Below, one piece after another: positions 1-13,208 of a DNA stretch of 64,000 nucleotides. Origin of the DNA: Gavia stellata (taxonomy: Eukaryota > Chordata > Aves > Gaviiformes > Gaviidae). The position numbers and the translations under genes were made by a program. Every line of letters starts with the position of its first letter. Within the stretch, counting starts at the first letter, position 1. The notes beneath the pieces are model-generated. The model saw only the letters and a program-made list of their open reading frames with translations. It was not told the origin of the DNA and did no database searches. The DNA lies in contig NC_082596.1 of the NCBI RefSeq assembly GCF_030936135.1, positions 405,605 through 469,604 of the forward strand. Direction: 5' to 3'.

Positions 1-89
1 TGAGGGAGGGAAGGTGTTGGTGCGGCACGTCCCCAGCCCCGGGGATGCCAGCCGCAGCAGCGCTGATGCTGGCCGCGTTGCTGCCACAG

Positions 90-3000
90 GGGAGGAGGCC
101 CAGCTGGCACAGGAGAAGATGGAGTCCCTGCGGATGCGGTATCTCATCGTGGGCCAGAGCAGTGCCGACACCATGCACCGGCTGGGACAGACCCTGGAGG
201 CCTCGTCCCACCTGGGCACTGCCCAGGAGGACCTGGCGCTTTGGCTGGGCCGCATGGAGAAGGAGCTGGCCTCCTGGGACAGCCAGCACGGTGGCCAGGA
301 GCCCCCGGCCAGCACGAGCGACAGGGAAAAGGTGCGGGACGTGGGGCTCTGGAGACTGTCACCCTCTGCCCCCTTCACCACTCCCCGGCCCCGCAGCATT
401 GCTGCCTGCAGTGGGAGACGGGGAAGTGGGGTCTGGAGGGACACAGCCGGATGGGATATGCCAGCTTATGGCAGAAGATCCCACGCTAACCAGTAGCAGA
501 TGCGCCGGGAGTCTGTGTCCCGGAGAGGCTTCCCCGATGTGCCTGCCCTCCCTGCCGGCACGGCTGACTGCGCTCCTCTCCGCTGCAGTTCGAGCAGATC
601 CTGGACTCCCAGCTCACCCGCTTGGCTGGGCTCGGCGAGCGGCTGGAGGAGATCGGGCAGGTGCAGCTGGACACCCAGGCGCTCCGCTCGCAGCTCTCCG
701 ATCAGAAGGTGGGTCTGCAGGCTGCTTTGGGCTGGGGTGCGCCCCACTGGTACCCGCACCCCAAAGGGGTGCCCAGAAGTCCCCAGGGGCACTGGCTCTG
801 TGTCCCCACTCTGCTGGGCTCCCGCGCTGACCACGCAGTCATGCGTGCGTGGACCTGCCGACGTCTCTGCAGGACCTGGCACCCATATGGCTCTGTCTTC
901 CAGCTGCTCTCCGCTGAGATCCTGCACCACCGGGGACTGGTGGAGCGTCTGCTGGGGATCTCGGACCCACTGCTCCGTTCCTGCTCCGAGCCCTTGCGGC
1001 AGCATCTCCAGGTGAGTGGCCGTGACGGGGCTGCACCAGTGGGTGCTGGGTGGGATGCTGCTGCAGCAGGGCCTGCTTGCGTCAGGGGACGGCCGTGCCC
1101 CGTATCCCCAGCCCTGCGGCAGCGGGGCACACCGGTGAGCCGCCCGTCTCCGCAGCCCTCAGTGCAGGCGCTGCGGGAGCGGACGGAGCAGCTCTTCCTG
1201 CGCAGCGGAGCCTGCACCGTGCAGCTGGAGCACGCGCAGTCCCTGCTCGCCCAGTTCTCCGAGGCCCACGAGGAGCTGTCGCCCTGGCTGGAGGAGACAC
1301 AGGTCGTCGGGGTGCAGCTTTCCCCCAATGCCATCAGCTACGAGGCCTTCAAGGAACAGCAGGCACTGCTGCAGGTGAGGGCAGGGTGGCCCCAGCCGGG
1401 GCATGGGGAAGGGGAAGGGGAAGGCAGGGACAGGCTCTGCCACCCTGCGGGGTCTGGAGCAGAGAGGCGGCGGTGCAGTGTGCGGTCTGCGACCAGATGG
1501 AGGGGGCACCGCTGCACCCAACGTGCACAAGCACCATCCACCGCGAGCAGAGCCGGCGCGTGGGTACGGTGTCAGTCCCGCGGCAGCACCAGGGTGCAGC
1601 AGGGCACGTCCCCGTATGCCCTGTCCCAGTCCTGTACGTACCCACGGCATTTCCTCTGCCCTCAGTGTCTGCGGGAGGCCATCGCCGAGCACCGGCCCCT
1701 GATGGGGAAGCTGCAGCGCGTCTCGGCGCAGCTGGTGGAGCTGAGCCCGGAGCAGGGTGCCCCGTTCCAGCAGCGCTGGCGGGACGCGGAGGAGCAGTAC
1801 TGCCGCATCCGCGAGCGTGTGCGCCAGGCAGCTGCCCTGCTGGAGGACGCCCTGCCGCGTTACAGCCAGGTATGGGGCCGGCACCGGGGCGCTGGTGTTC
1901 CCCGGGGCTTCCCCTCAAGTGACGGGGCTGGTCCTCCCTGCACCTTCCACAGCTGACCGAGCGCATGGACCTGCTGCTGGAGTGCCTGGAGCGGCTGCAG
2001 AGCCGCCTGCAGAGCCAGCCCTCCGTCCGCGGTGATGCGGCCCACCTTCGGGAGCAGATCCGCGAGAACAGCCTGGCCCTGGGCGAGCTGGAGAAGCTGG
2101 GGGTGGCCCTGGAGGCCGTCCAGGCGCAGGGCAGCGAGCTGCTGGCCAGCATGCAGGCAGCAAACTCCGATGCTGCTGCCAGAGGTACTGGCACGGCCCC
2201 TGGGCGGGTGTGCATGCGTGGCAGCACGTCCCCGCGCACGGGGTGTCCCGGCGGGGCTGTGTCCCTGTTCAGGGCTGTGTCAGGGTGCCGGGTCCCTCGC
2301 AGCGCCGCGAGGGGCCCCAGGCCGAGCCCCAGCCCTCTCATGCCCCGCAGGGATCCAGGAGCGGACGGCGCAGCTGCTGTCCCAGTGGGGCTGCCTGCGG
2401 GGCCGCTGCCAGGAGCAGGAGCGCTGGCTGCGGGAGCTGCTGGCCCTGGCCGACCGCTTCTGGCATGGCCTCTCCGAGCTGGCCCTGACGCTGAGCGACA
2501 CCCAGCAGCTGGTGCTGGGGCTGGAGGAGGCCGGCGGCGAGCCCGAGGCCATCCGCACGCGACTCCGCACCATGCAGGTACGGGGTGGGGAGGGAGCCCG
2601 GCAGGCAGCCCCGCGGCACGGGCAGTGCCGAGCCCCGTCTCGACCCACAGGCACTGCGGGAGGAGATCGACTCGCTGCAGGGTGAGCTGGACACGCTGGG
2701 CAGCCTGGGCGTGGAGCTGATGTCCTCCTGCGGGGACCCGGACAAGCCCGATGTCACCAAGAGCCTGGACGATGTGAGTGCCAATGGGTGTGGGTCCAGC
2801 AAGGGACAGGGTCCTGGGGGCGTGGGGATGCTGCTCGCGGGGATGGGATATCCCCGGAGCTGAGCCATAACTGGCCCCTGGAGAAGGGGCAGGCGTGCTC
2901 CCTAGATCCAGTGTCACCTGGATGTCCCAGGGCTGGGCTGGATGGAGGGTGGCTGTCCTGGGCTGGGGTCCCTGCACAAGGGACCATGTGTCTGCCAAGC

Positions 3001-6000
3001 CTCACACCCTGCACCGGTGCCCACCATCCCTTGCACCCTGTGGCAGTGCTGGCTGGCTCTTGAACCCTGCGCTCATGCCCACTGGCCCCCCGCGCGGTGC
3101 CGCTGGCCCTCGCGCCCCGGCCCCCCGCGCGGTGCCGCTGACCATCGCGCCCGGCCCCCCGCGCGGTGCCGCTGACCCTCGCACCCGGCCCCCTGCGCGG
3201 TGCCGCTGACCATCACACCCAGACCCCCCGCGCGGTGCCGCTGACCCTCGCGCCCCAGACCCCTGCGCGGTGCCGCTGACCCTCGCGCCCTGCCGCAGCT
3301 CTACTCCTCCTGGCACAGCCTGAACAAGGTGTGGACAGAGCGGTACACCCGCCTCGAGGAGCAGCTCCACGCCTCCGTCAGTTACCAGGAGACCATGCAG
3401 GTGGGGTGCTGGGGGCCTGCTCAGGCAGACACCCCACATAGGGGCCTGCCCCCCATCTGCGTCACTCTCCCATCCTCACTCGGGGGTGTGAGGGGCCGTG
3501 GGGCCACCATGGTGGTCCCTGGGCATGGCTTAAAGGCAGGACCTGGCAGTGGGGCTGGCGGTGGGCCCGGCTGGGCAGCAGGGCTGTGGGGGGGTGCAGG
3601 ACTATAGGGGCGTGGGGCTAGCTGGGCTATAGGGCCATGATGCTGCCGTGGGTGGGGGCTGGCTGGGCTGGGGGTGGGAAATGGGGCTGGCGGGACTGTA
3701 GGGCAGTGGGGCAGGGAGCAGCGGGGCTGGCCGTGCCCGTGTCCTGCCCCACTGTGACATGCCCACATGGAGGGTCCCCTCAGTGGAGGTGGGGCTGGAG
3801 CACCCTCCGGCCCTCCCTGGGGACCACAGTGGGTCCCAGCCCCACTCCTGGCTATGGGGCTGCAGAGCACAGGGGTGAGCATGCCGGTGCCCCCAGGAAT
3901 ACAGCTGTCCTGGCAGGGCTGATGTATCTGGCATGCGGGGACACGGATGGGAACAGGGTGGGGGGCCTGCCCCCCCCGACCCCAAGGTCCCTCTCTGTCC
4001 CCAGCGGCTGTTTGAATGGCTGGACACGGCCGAGCTGCGCATCGCGGAGGAGTTCCTTGTCGGCGGGGACCTGGACATGGTGCAGCAGCAGCTGGCGGAG
4101 CTGAAGGTGGGCCGTGCCGCAGGATGGGGCCCCAAGCCCTGGGGTCAGGCAGGGGGGGCAGCAGGGGGGCAAGCGGGATGCTCGGGGCAGCAGTGGGATG
4201 AAAGCGTGGCACGTTGGACGGTGCTGGTACCCCCACGGCACCCGCTCATGGTGGGTGCTGGGTAGCCAAGTCCTGCCCCTGCAAGGTGCCCGAGTGGGCA
4301 GGGATCCCCGCTCTCCACGAGGAGGAGCTCTGGGCACAGGTGCCCGTGCCAAGCTGTGCCATGCCATGCCGTGCTGTGCCATGCCAAACCATGCACTGCG
4401 TGCCAGACCCAGCTCTGCCATGCCGTGCCACGCCACGCCATTCTGTGCCAAACCAGACCGAGTTCTGCCATGCCATGCCATGCTGTGTTATGCCATGCCG
4501 TGCCGTGCCAAACCATGCAGTGTGTGCCAAACCCAGCTCGGCCATGTCACGCTGTGCTATGCCAAACCAGACCCAGCTCTGCCATGTCGTGCTGTGGTGT
4601 GCCACGCCTGGTGACACGGCAGACCCCATCTCTGTGTGTGGGGCTGGGGGTTGCCCACACACGGCTGCCCCGCAGGAGTTCAAGAGGGAGCTCTACCAGT
4701 GCAAGGTGGACGTGGAGAGCCTGCGGCACCAGGGCAGCCCAGGGGGCACGGGGCAGGGGGACCCCCCGGCCCCGCTCAGCGACTTCCGCCAGCGCTGGGA
4801 CCGCCTGGAGGAGGAGATCGTCAGCCGCCAGGTAGGGAGGGTGCCCGGCCGGTGCGGGGGCAGTCCCAGGCGCGGGGCAGGGCTGGGTGGGTGATGCTGT
4901 CCTGGGCACGGGGGCTCGGGGGCTCTAGGTGGTGGTGGTGGCACCTGACCTGTTGACTGCACCTGCCACTGGCACAAGGCAAGAGCCACGGCAGGATGGA
5001 TGCACGGGGTGCCGTGTGGGTGCTGGGCGCGTGGTGCCGTGTGGGTGCATGGGGTGCCGTGTGGGTGCTGGGTGTGTGGGGGCTGTGCAGGTGCGTGGGG
5101 TGCTGTGTGGGTGCTGGGTGGGCGTGTCGGGTTGTGCAGGCGCGGGGTGCACAGTGCCCTGCGATGCCTGCGGCACCATGGGCGCATGGGGCCGTGCGGG
5201 CGCTGGGCGCATGGTCAGGGCTGCCATTGCTCCCACCAAACGGCTGCCTGGTTCTGCCCTTGCCGAGGCAGCACCAGCTGGAGGCAGCTCTGCTGGGCCT
5301 GGGGCAGTTCCAGCACCAGCTGGAGGAGCTGCTGCAGTGGCTGTCCCGCACCGCCGAGCAGCTGCAGGGCCCAACGCTGCTGCGCCTCGACCTGCAGAGC
5401 TGCGAGATCGAGCTGGCCAAGCACAAGGTGAGGGTGGCGGCGGGATGGGGCTGCCTGCACACCGTGTCCCGAGCTGCCCGGCTGCTGCCCCAGCCATCGG
5501 CTGCCTGCTCCGACAGCTGGGCGTCCTTGCGGGGACGTCCCCTGGGGGGGATGTGGCACAGTCCTGCTATGTCCCATGGCACAGGAGGTCCCAGTCGTGG
5601 TCCTCTTGCTCTGGGGCCGCATAGTAGCCGCAGGGTGCTGCCCGGCCCCTCCTGGGCCGTTCGGCCTCCCTCCTCCCGGTGCTGCCATCGAGCCCCGGGG
5701 CAATGGCGTCTGGATCGGGCAGGCTGCGACTTGGGGCGGGCGGCGTGAGAACACGTCCCCTCCTGCGGTGACAGCATGGAAGGAATGAGCTGTCTCCACG
5801 CCTGCCGCGAGGCAGCCAAGGCCGCGGCCGGCGCAGAGCTGCTTCCCCTTGCCTGGGCACGCTCGCGCTGAGTCTGACGCAGGCAAGGTGCTGTGAAGCA
5901 CGGGCCGGCCCCGCGACCGGGGGAGCCATGCATGGGGGGTGGCCCCAGCCTCCTCTGTGCCCTGTGCCAGCAACCTCCCTGCCACGAAGCGGCAAATTTG

Positions 6001-9000
6001 GTGCCTCGCACCTGCCCTGTGCCACGCTGACGATGAGAGCCAGGGTGCTGGCTCTGGGGCATCCCCAGGTGCTGTCCTCCCCTGGCGTGGCACCCCCCGG
6101 ACCCCAGCCCTGCGGGGCTGCCGCCGCCATGGTGGCAGCGTTGACGTAGGCAGCAGAGGTGACCCGGGTGCTGGGGGCGAGGGGCTTTGCACGGCGTAGC
6201 CGGCTGGGGACGTGGGGTGCTGGCTGTGACCCTGGCACCCTGTCCCCAGGTGCTGAGGAACGACGTGATGTCCCATGCCCGCACGGTGCAGTCTGTCAAC
6301 GAGGCCGGGCAGGGCTTGCTGCTCTCCAGCCTGGGGGAGAGCGTGGAGGGGCTCCAGCGCAGCCTGCAGCAGCTCAACCAGCGCTGGGACCTGGTGCAGA
6401 GTGAGACTGAGAGCCGGCAGCTGGAGCTGGAGAACAACCTCAGCCAGGTATGGGGCACTGCGCACCCGCATGCCGGGGCTGCCCACCGCGGCGCTGCCCG
6501 TTGGCAGGGGCAGCACCGAGCTCCCGCACTGCCCGCAGGTGCAGGACGTCACGCTGGAGATCACGGAGCTGCTGCAGTGGCTGGAGCAGGTGGAGCTGCA
6601 GCTCTTCTTCTCCAAGCCGGCGTGGGGCCACCCAGATACCACCAAAGAGAAGCTCACCGCACACCTGGTGAGCACCGGGGCTGTGCCGGCCCCACCCTGT
6701 GGCAGGGCCGTCCCCGAGTGTCCCTTGCGGGGTGTACATGTGCCCCAAATCCACCTCTCTGCACCGAGGTGCCAAGACCCTTCTCTCCCTTCTCCCCTTT
6801 CCGACGGGGCAAAGCCCTCCCGCACCCCTCCTCTGCCCCCTCCAGCTCCCCTGGGACAGAGCGGGAACCCTCCCCGTCCCCGTCCCCATCCCCCTGTGGG
6901 GCAGTGACCCCAGGGCTCCCTGCGGCCTCTCGGCAGGAGCTATGCAAGGAGATGGAGTCCAAGCAGGAGGCGTATAGCGGTGTGCGGGAGCGGCTGCAGC
7001 GGCTGCAGGCCTCCTGCCACGCTGGCCGGCCCTGCAGCACAGAGCACAGCCTCCGCATCCTGGAGCAGAAGTGGGAAAGCGTCCATGCCGAGGCCCAGGA
7101 GAGGAAGGTGCGTGGGACAGGGGCACCCTGCCCGCCGGGGTGCCGACCCTGCCCTGGCTCGGGGGGCAGCGGGTGCCCATCCCCATCAGCGCCTCCCCCC
7201 TGCCCGCAGGAGCGCCTGGCCGAGGGGCTGACAGTCACCACCGAGTTCCACGGCACTGTGCAGGAGCTGCTGCGCTGGGTGGCTCACGCGGAGGAGCTCC
7301 TCGGCTCCCCTGCACCGCCCAGCTTCGTCCTGGACACCGTCACTGCGCAGATCCAGGAGCACAAGGCAAGTGCGGGCTGAGCCAGCGCGGTGCCCTCCCG
7401 CCTGCCGCCCAGGTGTGCCCCCGCACCAGCCAGCAGCACGCCCTGAAGCCGGGGCTGACTTCATGGGGCTGGGGTTTGCCCGGAGCGGTCCTGTGCGGCA
7501 GTGGCACCAGCAGCAGCACCGGCAGGGAGATCTCCCCTGGGCTGCCGGCGGGACGTCTCTCCCTGCAGCAGCAGAGCGAGTCGGCTGTGCACCCCGTCCC
7601 GCTGCGGGCTGTGCTCGGAGCTCCGCTCCTGCCCCGGGGCCGTCCGCGCACCCCCAGCTGCCTCCGCTCTCCTGTAGGCCCTGGTGAAGGAGGCGAATGC
7701 CCAGGGGGAAAAGCTCAGCAGCTTGGAGGCTGTTGCGTCTCGCTTGAAGGACTTCAGCAGGAAGCAGGATGGTGCCGTCATCCAGAACCTGGTGCTGACG
7801 GCCAGGGAGCGGCTGAGCAAGGTGCTGCAGCGGACGTCGGAGCGAGGGGCGGCGCTGGAGGAGGCCCGCAAGCGCACCAAGCAGGTACTTGGCGGCCGTG
7901 CCAGGGGACGTGGGTCCTGCAGGGAGCTGTGCCGGTGTAGGGGCCATACAGCTCCGGCACGGGGACCGTGCCGCGCTGGCCCATGGTTTGCGCCGCGGTG
8001 GTGCACAGGCCGTGCAGCTCTGTTGCGTGGCTGCTGCGCCTCATTGTCCGGGCTGCCCTGGCCCCTGCTTTGCACACAAGGGGCCCCCCGCACCCCTCCC
8101 CTCCGTTTCAGTTCAGCGAGTCCCGGCGGCTGCTCCTGGACTGGATGGACGAGGTGGAGCAGAGCTTGGAGGTGCCGCAGGACACTGCCACGAACCAGGA
8201 GGAGATCAAGTGCCAACTGGCTGAGCACAAGGTGAGGGGCCTGCCCTGCTCCCCGGCCCAGCGGAGAAGGGGGGTCCCGGCGGGGGCAGCTGCCTGGCAG
8301 TGGGGAGCAGAGCTGGGGGGTTGTGGGGTGGCAGGGGAGGGGGCTTCCCAGCTCCCAGTGGGACAGCAGTGCCCGGATGCACCCGGCGCTGTGGTGGTCG
8401 GACGCCTTTCCAGGGCTGTCTCTGCAGAGTGGGGAGACCTTGGGTGGGGGGAGCCCCCAGCCAAGGAGCATCGGCACCCCAGGCTGCCCCGTGGCACGGG
8501 GGGAGGCAGGAGTCTCCCTGCAGCCTGCCAGCCCTGGGGCCAGCACCCACATCCCGGGGGTCCGGGTGGGCTCACCCACTCTGGCCGCAGGCTTTCCAGA
8601 AGGTGCTGCGCTTGAAGCGGCCGGTGTACGAGGCCACGCTGCGGAGCGGGCGGGCGCTGCGGGAGAGAGCCCGACTCCCTGAGGACCTGCAGCCGCTGGA
8701 GGAGCTGCTGGGGGAGCTGAAGGAGCGCTGGGACGCGCTGTGCAGCCGGGCTGTGGAGAGGTGAGCACGGGATGGCGTGGGGTGGGAACGCACAGGATGG
8801 TACAGGATGGCGTGGGATGGGATATGATGGTGTGGGATGGGATGGGATGGGATCCTGTCCTCTGCTTGCCATGCAGCTCCCAGGCAGAAGGCATGGTATT
8901 GCCCTTCCTCCCTGGGCATCCTGCTCCCTGCTGTGGGACCCCCCCTGCCCCAGCATCACTGGCGCTGGCCCTGTGGCCATCTCCAGGATCCGTCCCTGGC

Positions 9001-12000
9001 CATAAGTGAGCCCAGGCCCTTACAGCCGCGCTGCCGGCCTCCCCGTGGGGCGGCCGTTCCCTGTACCGCGGGGCTGAGCCTGTGCCCTTCCTTGCAGGCA
9101 ACACAAGCTGGAGGAGAACCTGCTCTTTTCGGGCAAGTTCACGGATGCGCTGCAGGCCCTCATGGACTGGTTATACCGGGCTGAGCCACAACTCAGCGAG
9201 GATGTGCCCGTCGGAGGGGACCGGGACCTGGTCAGTGACCTCATGGACAAGCACAAGGTGGGTGTCCCCAGCTACGTGGGGATGTCCCTGCCCTGCCTGA
9301 GCCCTGGGGAAGTCCCTGGCTCTGCACCAGCCCTGCCTACCCTCCATCCCAGCGCAGGACAGGAGCCAGGCGCAGGATGGGGCTTTGCCCACCGGAGCAG
9401 CCCCCGCTTTACCGGAGCCTGCGCTCCGGATCCTTGGGGCAGTGCTGGGGCACCCCATGTACCCCACAGAGGCAAGGGGACCTGGGGCACGTGGGGGCCC
9501 TGCACAGTAACGGGGGCCAGGCAGGGTGCTGGGACCCCCTGGCGTCTCCCACTCCCTCTGGCCCTCTCTCCAGGTCTTCCAGAAGGAGCTGGGCAAGCGA
9601 GCCAGCTGCATCAAGATGCTGAAGCGCTCGGTGCGCGACCTGACCCGCGGCAGCAGCAGCGTCGACTCCCAGTGGCTGCAGAAGCAGATGGAGGAGCTGA
9701 GCACCCGCTGGGACCTGGTCTGCAAGCTCTCCGTCTCCAAGCAAGCCCGGCTGGAGGCTGCGCTCCGGCAGGTGAGAGCTGGGCAAGCCGGGGGGGGCTG
9801 GCTGGGGGGGCAGCAGCCAGCCCAGGGCCTCCCCGGGCGGAAAGGTCGGGGTCTGCAGCCCGTGCATCCTCATGGGAAGGCTCTGTAGGCAGCTGTGGGT
9901 GTGTGGGGTGCCCAGGGCTGTGTGTGGCTGTGCTGCGTGGGGTGCCTGGGCTCTGTGTGTGGCCACATGTCACCGGGTGCTGCGTGGGGTGCCTGGACTC
10001 CGTGTGTGCCACGTGTTGCAGGGTGCTGCGTGGGCTGCCCAGGCAGTGGGTGGCCGTGCATTGCAGGGTGCTGCGTGGGGCTGTGGGGCTCTGTGGTGCC
10101 GTGGCCGGGTGCCAGGCTGGGCGCTGTGGGCACCTGTTGCAGGTGTGCCTGCATGCAGGGTGCCCGGGGCAGGATGGCTGCATGTATTGCAGGGTGCTGT
10201 GTGAGGTGCTCTGCTCCACTGAGGTACTGATGGGGGTCAGGGGAAACTGTGTCCCCAGTCTCAAGCTGGGGTGGAGAGCATCCTCTCTGTTCTGCTGTGG
10301 GAGCAGCTCTCCCTCGGGGGCCTGGAGCTGCACCGAGTTCTTGTGTGGCCCCGGGCAGGAGTGGCAGCTGCGGGGCTCGGGGGTCTGGCTGGGGGGCTGA
10401 GGGGGGCAGGACCTGGGACCACGGCCACAAGGTGGGTGCTGAGCGGGTCCCGGGCTGTCCGTGGCAGGCGGAGGAGTTTCACACCCTGGTGCATTCCTTC
10501 CTGGGTCGCCTCTCTGAGTCAGAGAAAACTCTCAAGTACGGTGTCTTCCCCGAGGAGGAGCTGGCCGTGCAGGAGTGCCAGAACCAGCTGCAGGTTGGTG
10601 ACTGTCCCTGCCAGCCCCCCAGCACCCCCCAGCCCCTGCCTCCAGGGTGGCTCCGTGCTTGCCTCAGGACGTCCCATTGCTGGAGTCAGCCGGTCCCAGC
10701 TGGCCCCTGCCAGGGTGCGGGGTGCACCGCACCGAGACGTGGGATGTCGGGTCCCATCACACCAAGGCACGGGGTTTGGGGCCCCAAGCACCCTGAGGCG
10801 TGGAGATGTGGGGGTCTCAAGCACCCCATGCAAAGACAGCCATGCTCAGCGGCTGTGCTCGCTGCACCCAGCGTCCTTCCCCCGCCTGCACACCCGGCTG
10901 GGTGGAGGCTGGCCCTGCGGCGCTGGGGTGTGCAGTGGGGTGCAGGGGGCTGAGACCCGGCAGTACCACGGTCCGTGTGCTCCCCCAGGAGCTGATGAAG
11001 TCCCTGCAGTGCCAGCAGCTGGAGCTGGAGTGCATCACCTCGCTGGGGGAGGAGATCCTTTCCACCTGCCACCCGGACTCCATCATCACCATCAAGTCCT
11101 GGGTCACGGTCGTCAAGAGCCGCTTCCAGGAGGTGAGCTCGGTGCCCCTTCTCCATCCCTCTCCGGGCATGGAGCAGATCTGCATCTGCATGGAGGATGA
11201 GCATGGCCCCACGCCTTTCCCACCGCCGGTGCCTCTTTGGCGCAGCCCTCCTGACCGGCGCATTGCGGGGAGGTGGGTATGCTCGGCCCCGTCCCCGGCC
11301 ATCGCAGATGGTCTGGGTCTTGCCAGGGACCGGATGGCCCTGGCTCAGCTCCTCCTGCACAGACCTGGTCCTCCGTGAGCCACCGGGACGCACCACCCCG
11401 GCCATCCCCTTGCTCCCACCCCTGCTCCCACATCCTCAGGCCGTGCAGGGGGTCACCTGGGGCCTCTCCGGTTCCACCTGGATGGTGGTTCATTCCTGTG
11501 TGATGGCAGATGCCATGCAGCCCAGGCAGGGAGTCTCTGGGGAGTAGTGTCCCAGGGATCCCCATCCCGGACCCTGCTCCCGCAGTGGCTCGGAGGCTCC
11601 CTGGCGTTGTGGGTTTGCAGGTGAGAGCGCTCCCGGCTCTCCCTGAACGGGTCTGACGGGTTCGGCCGATCCCTCACTCTCATCTGCACAAAGCCCTGAG
11701 TGAGCAGAGATCTTCAGTATCTGATCTGGATCTGCTCCGGGGTCCTGCCACCCTCGGGGCTGCCCTCCTCTCCTCGCTCGCCCCAGATAGCGAGGACGTA
11801 GCACAGCCCTGCTGCGAGTGCAGCCAGCACGTCCACAGCGGTGCAGACCTGGGTACCGGCACGTTCAGCCGCTGCCCACAGGGATGGACCGAGGACCGGT
11901 GCTCAAAGCGCCAACAGCACCGCCCAGGAGCTGCAAAGGCCCCTTGGCACATGAGGGGCAGCGCTGTCAGCCCTGTGCCAGCTGCCCAGCGGGAACTCAG

Positions 12001-13208
12001 TCCTGCCCCATGGTCACGGGTGGTCCATGGAGCCCCCACGTCCCTGCCCCATGTTCCTGCCCCATGGTCATTAGGGCTGCTGGCCGGGGGTCCGTGTGCC
12101 TGCCCCATGGCAGGGGTGGGCCGTTGCTCCCCACATAGAGACTCGTTCCCCCTGAAGCCATGGCCCTGCGGTGCCTGGTCGGGGCTGCAGACACCGGGGT
12201 CTGCAGTGGGGCAGCCAGACCCGTGCCCCCCACCAGTCCCCGTGACCCAGCTCCTCCCACTGTGCCTGCAGGTGCTGAGCTGGGCCCAGCAGCAGGGTGA
12301 GCGGCTGCAGGCGCAGACGGCCAGCCTCGCGGCCGAGCGGGAGGAGATGGCCCAGCTCATCGACTGGATTACGGCCGCCGAGGAGGCGCTGAGCCTGCGG
12401 GACCAGGAGCCACTGCCGGAGGAGGCTGAGCAGCTGGAGGAGCTCAATGCCCAGCACACGGTAAGGGACCCCGTGCCCAGCTCCCCGCCTCGCTGGGGGC
12501 CATGCTGGGGTCCCCCCCACCCTGCCTGGCCCAGGCGAGCGCTCAACCCAATTGAGGACTCTTGGGTGCGCCAGGCTGAGGCCGTGGGTGCAGCTTGTTC
12601 ATGCAGCAGTGACGCAGCAGCACCTTTCGCACGTGCCGGCAGCCACAGCCCAAGCTCACTGGGTCTGTGGCAAGGGCTGCTGATGCAGGAGGGTCCTGGG
12701 GAGGGGGGCAGCAGGGCTAGTCTGGGGGTGGCCACTCTCCCAGCTTCAGCCTCCTGCCCCAGCTGTGCCGGCAGGGCGGTGGGGCACACCTGGGGGACCT
12801 GCCGGAGTGGCTGGCGGGCGCTCAGCGCCAGCGCTCTGTGGCAGGTGTTCATGGAGGAGCTGAACCGCAAGCAGCCCGATGTGGAGAAGGTCACCAAGAG
12901 CTGCAAGCGGAAGCTGGCCACGGAGCTGGGCCCACCGGCTGCCCGCCGGCTGGCCACACGTAAGGGCCACCATTGCCCCCTGCACTGCGCTGCGCCGGGG
13001 TCCCCGGCTGTGCCCTCACTGCCTGTCTCTGCTGGCTGCAGGGCGCCGCAGCACGGGGAAGGTGCAGGGCGTGCCGGCGGTGCCGCTCGGGGGGCTGGAG
13101 CCCCAGACACCCCTCATGGCCCAGCTCCTGCACCGCTGGCAGCAGCTCTGGCTTCTGGCCCTGGACCGGCAGTACCGGCTGGAGACCGCGCTGCAGCGCC
13201 TGCGAGAG
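90..13208 (+). CDS. Spectrin-repeat rod portion of the spectraplakin (26 exons)
   Basis: The 26 exons encode about 1,413 aa of three-helix spectrin repeats that act as a flexible spacer between the N-terminal actin-binding end and the C-terminal microtubule-binding end. Typical signatures are a W-L pair in helix A ([36 protein letters not shown]) and R-W-D in helix C (QRWDLVQ, ERWDALC, TRWDLVC). Most exons are phase 0 and 100-240 bp long. The exons at 9098-9771 ([15 protein letters not shown]... and [10 protein letters not shown]...) and 12,845-12,959 ([17 protein letters not shown]) match from memory the last repeats of MACF1, anchoring the C-terminal part of the rod. Introns are small and GC-rich, and several hold minisatellites. 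Confidence 0.88.

Noticed and set aside
4335-4620. Cys/His/Met-rich ORFs in the intron
   Set aside because: They are translations of the TGCCA pentanucleotide repeat.
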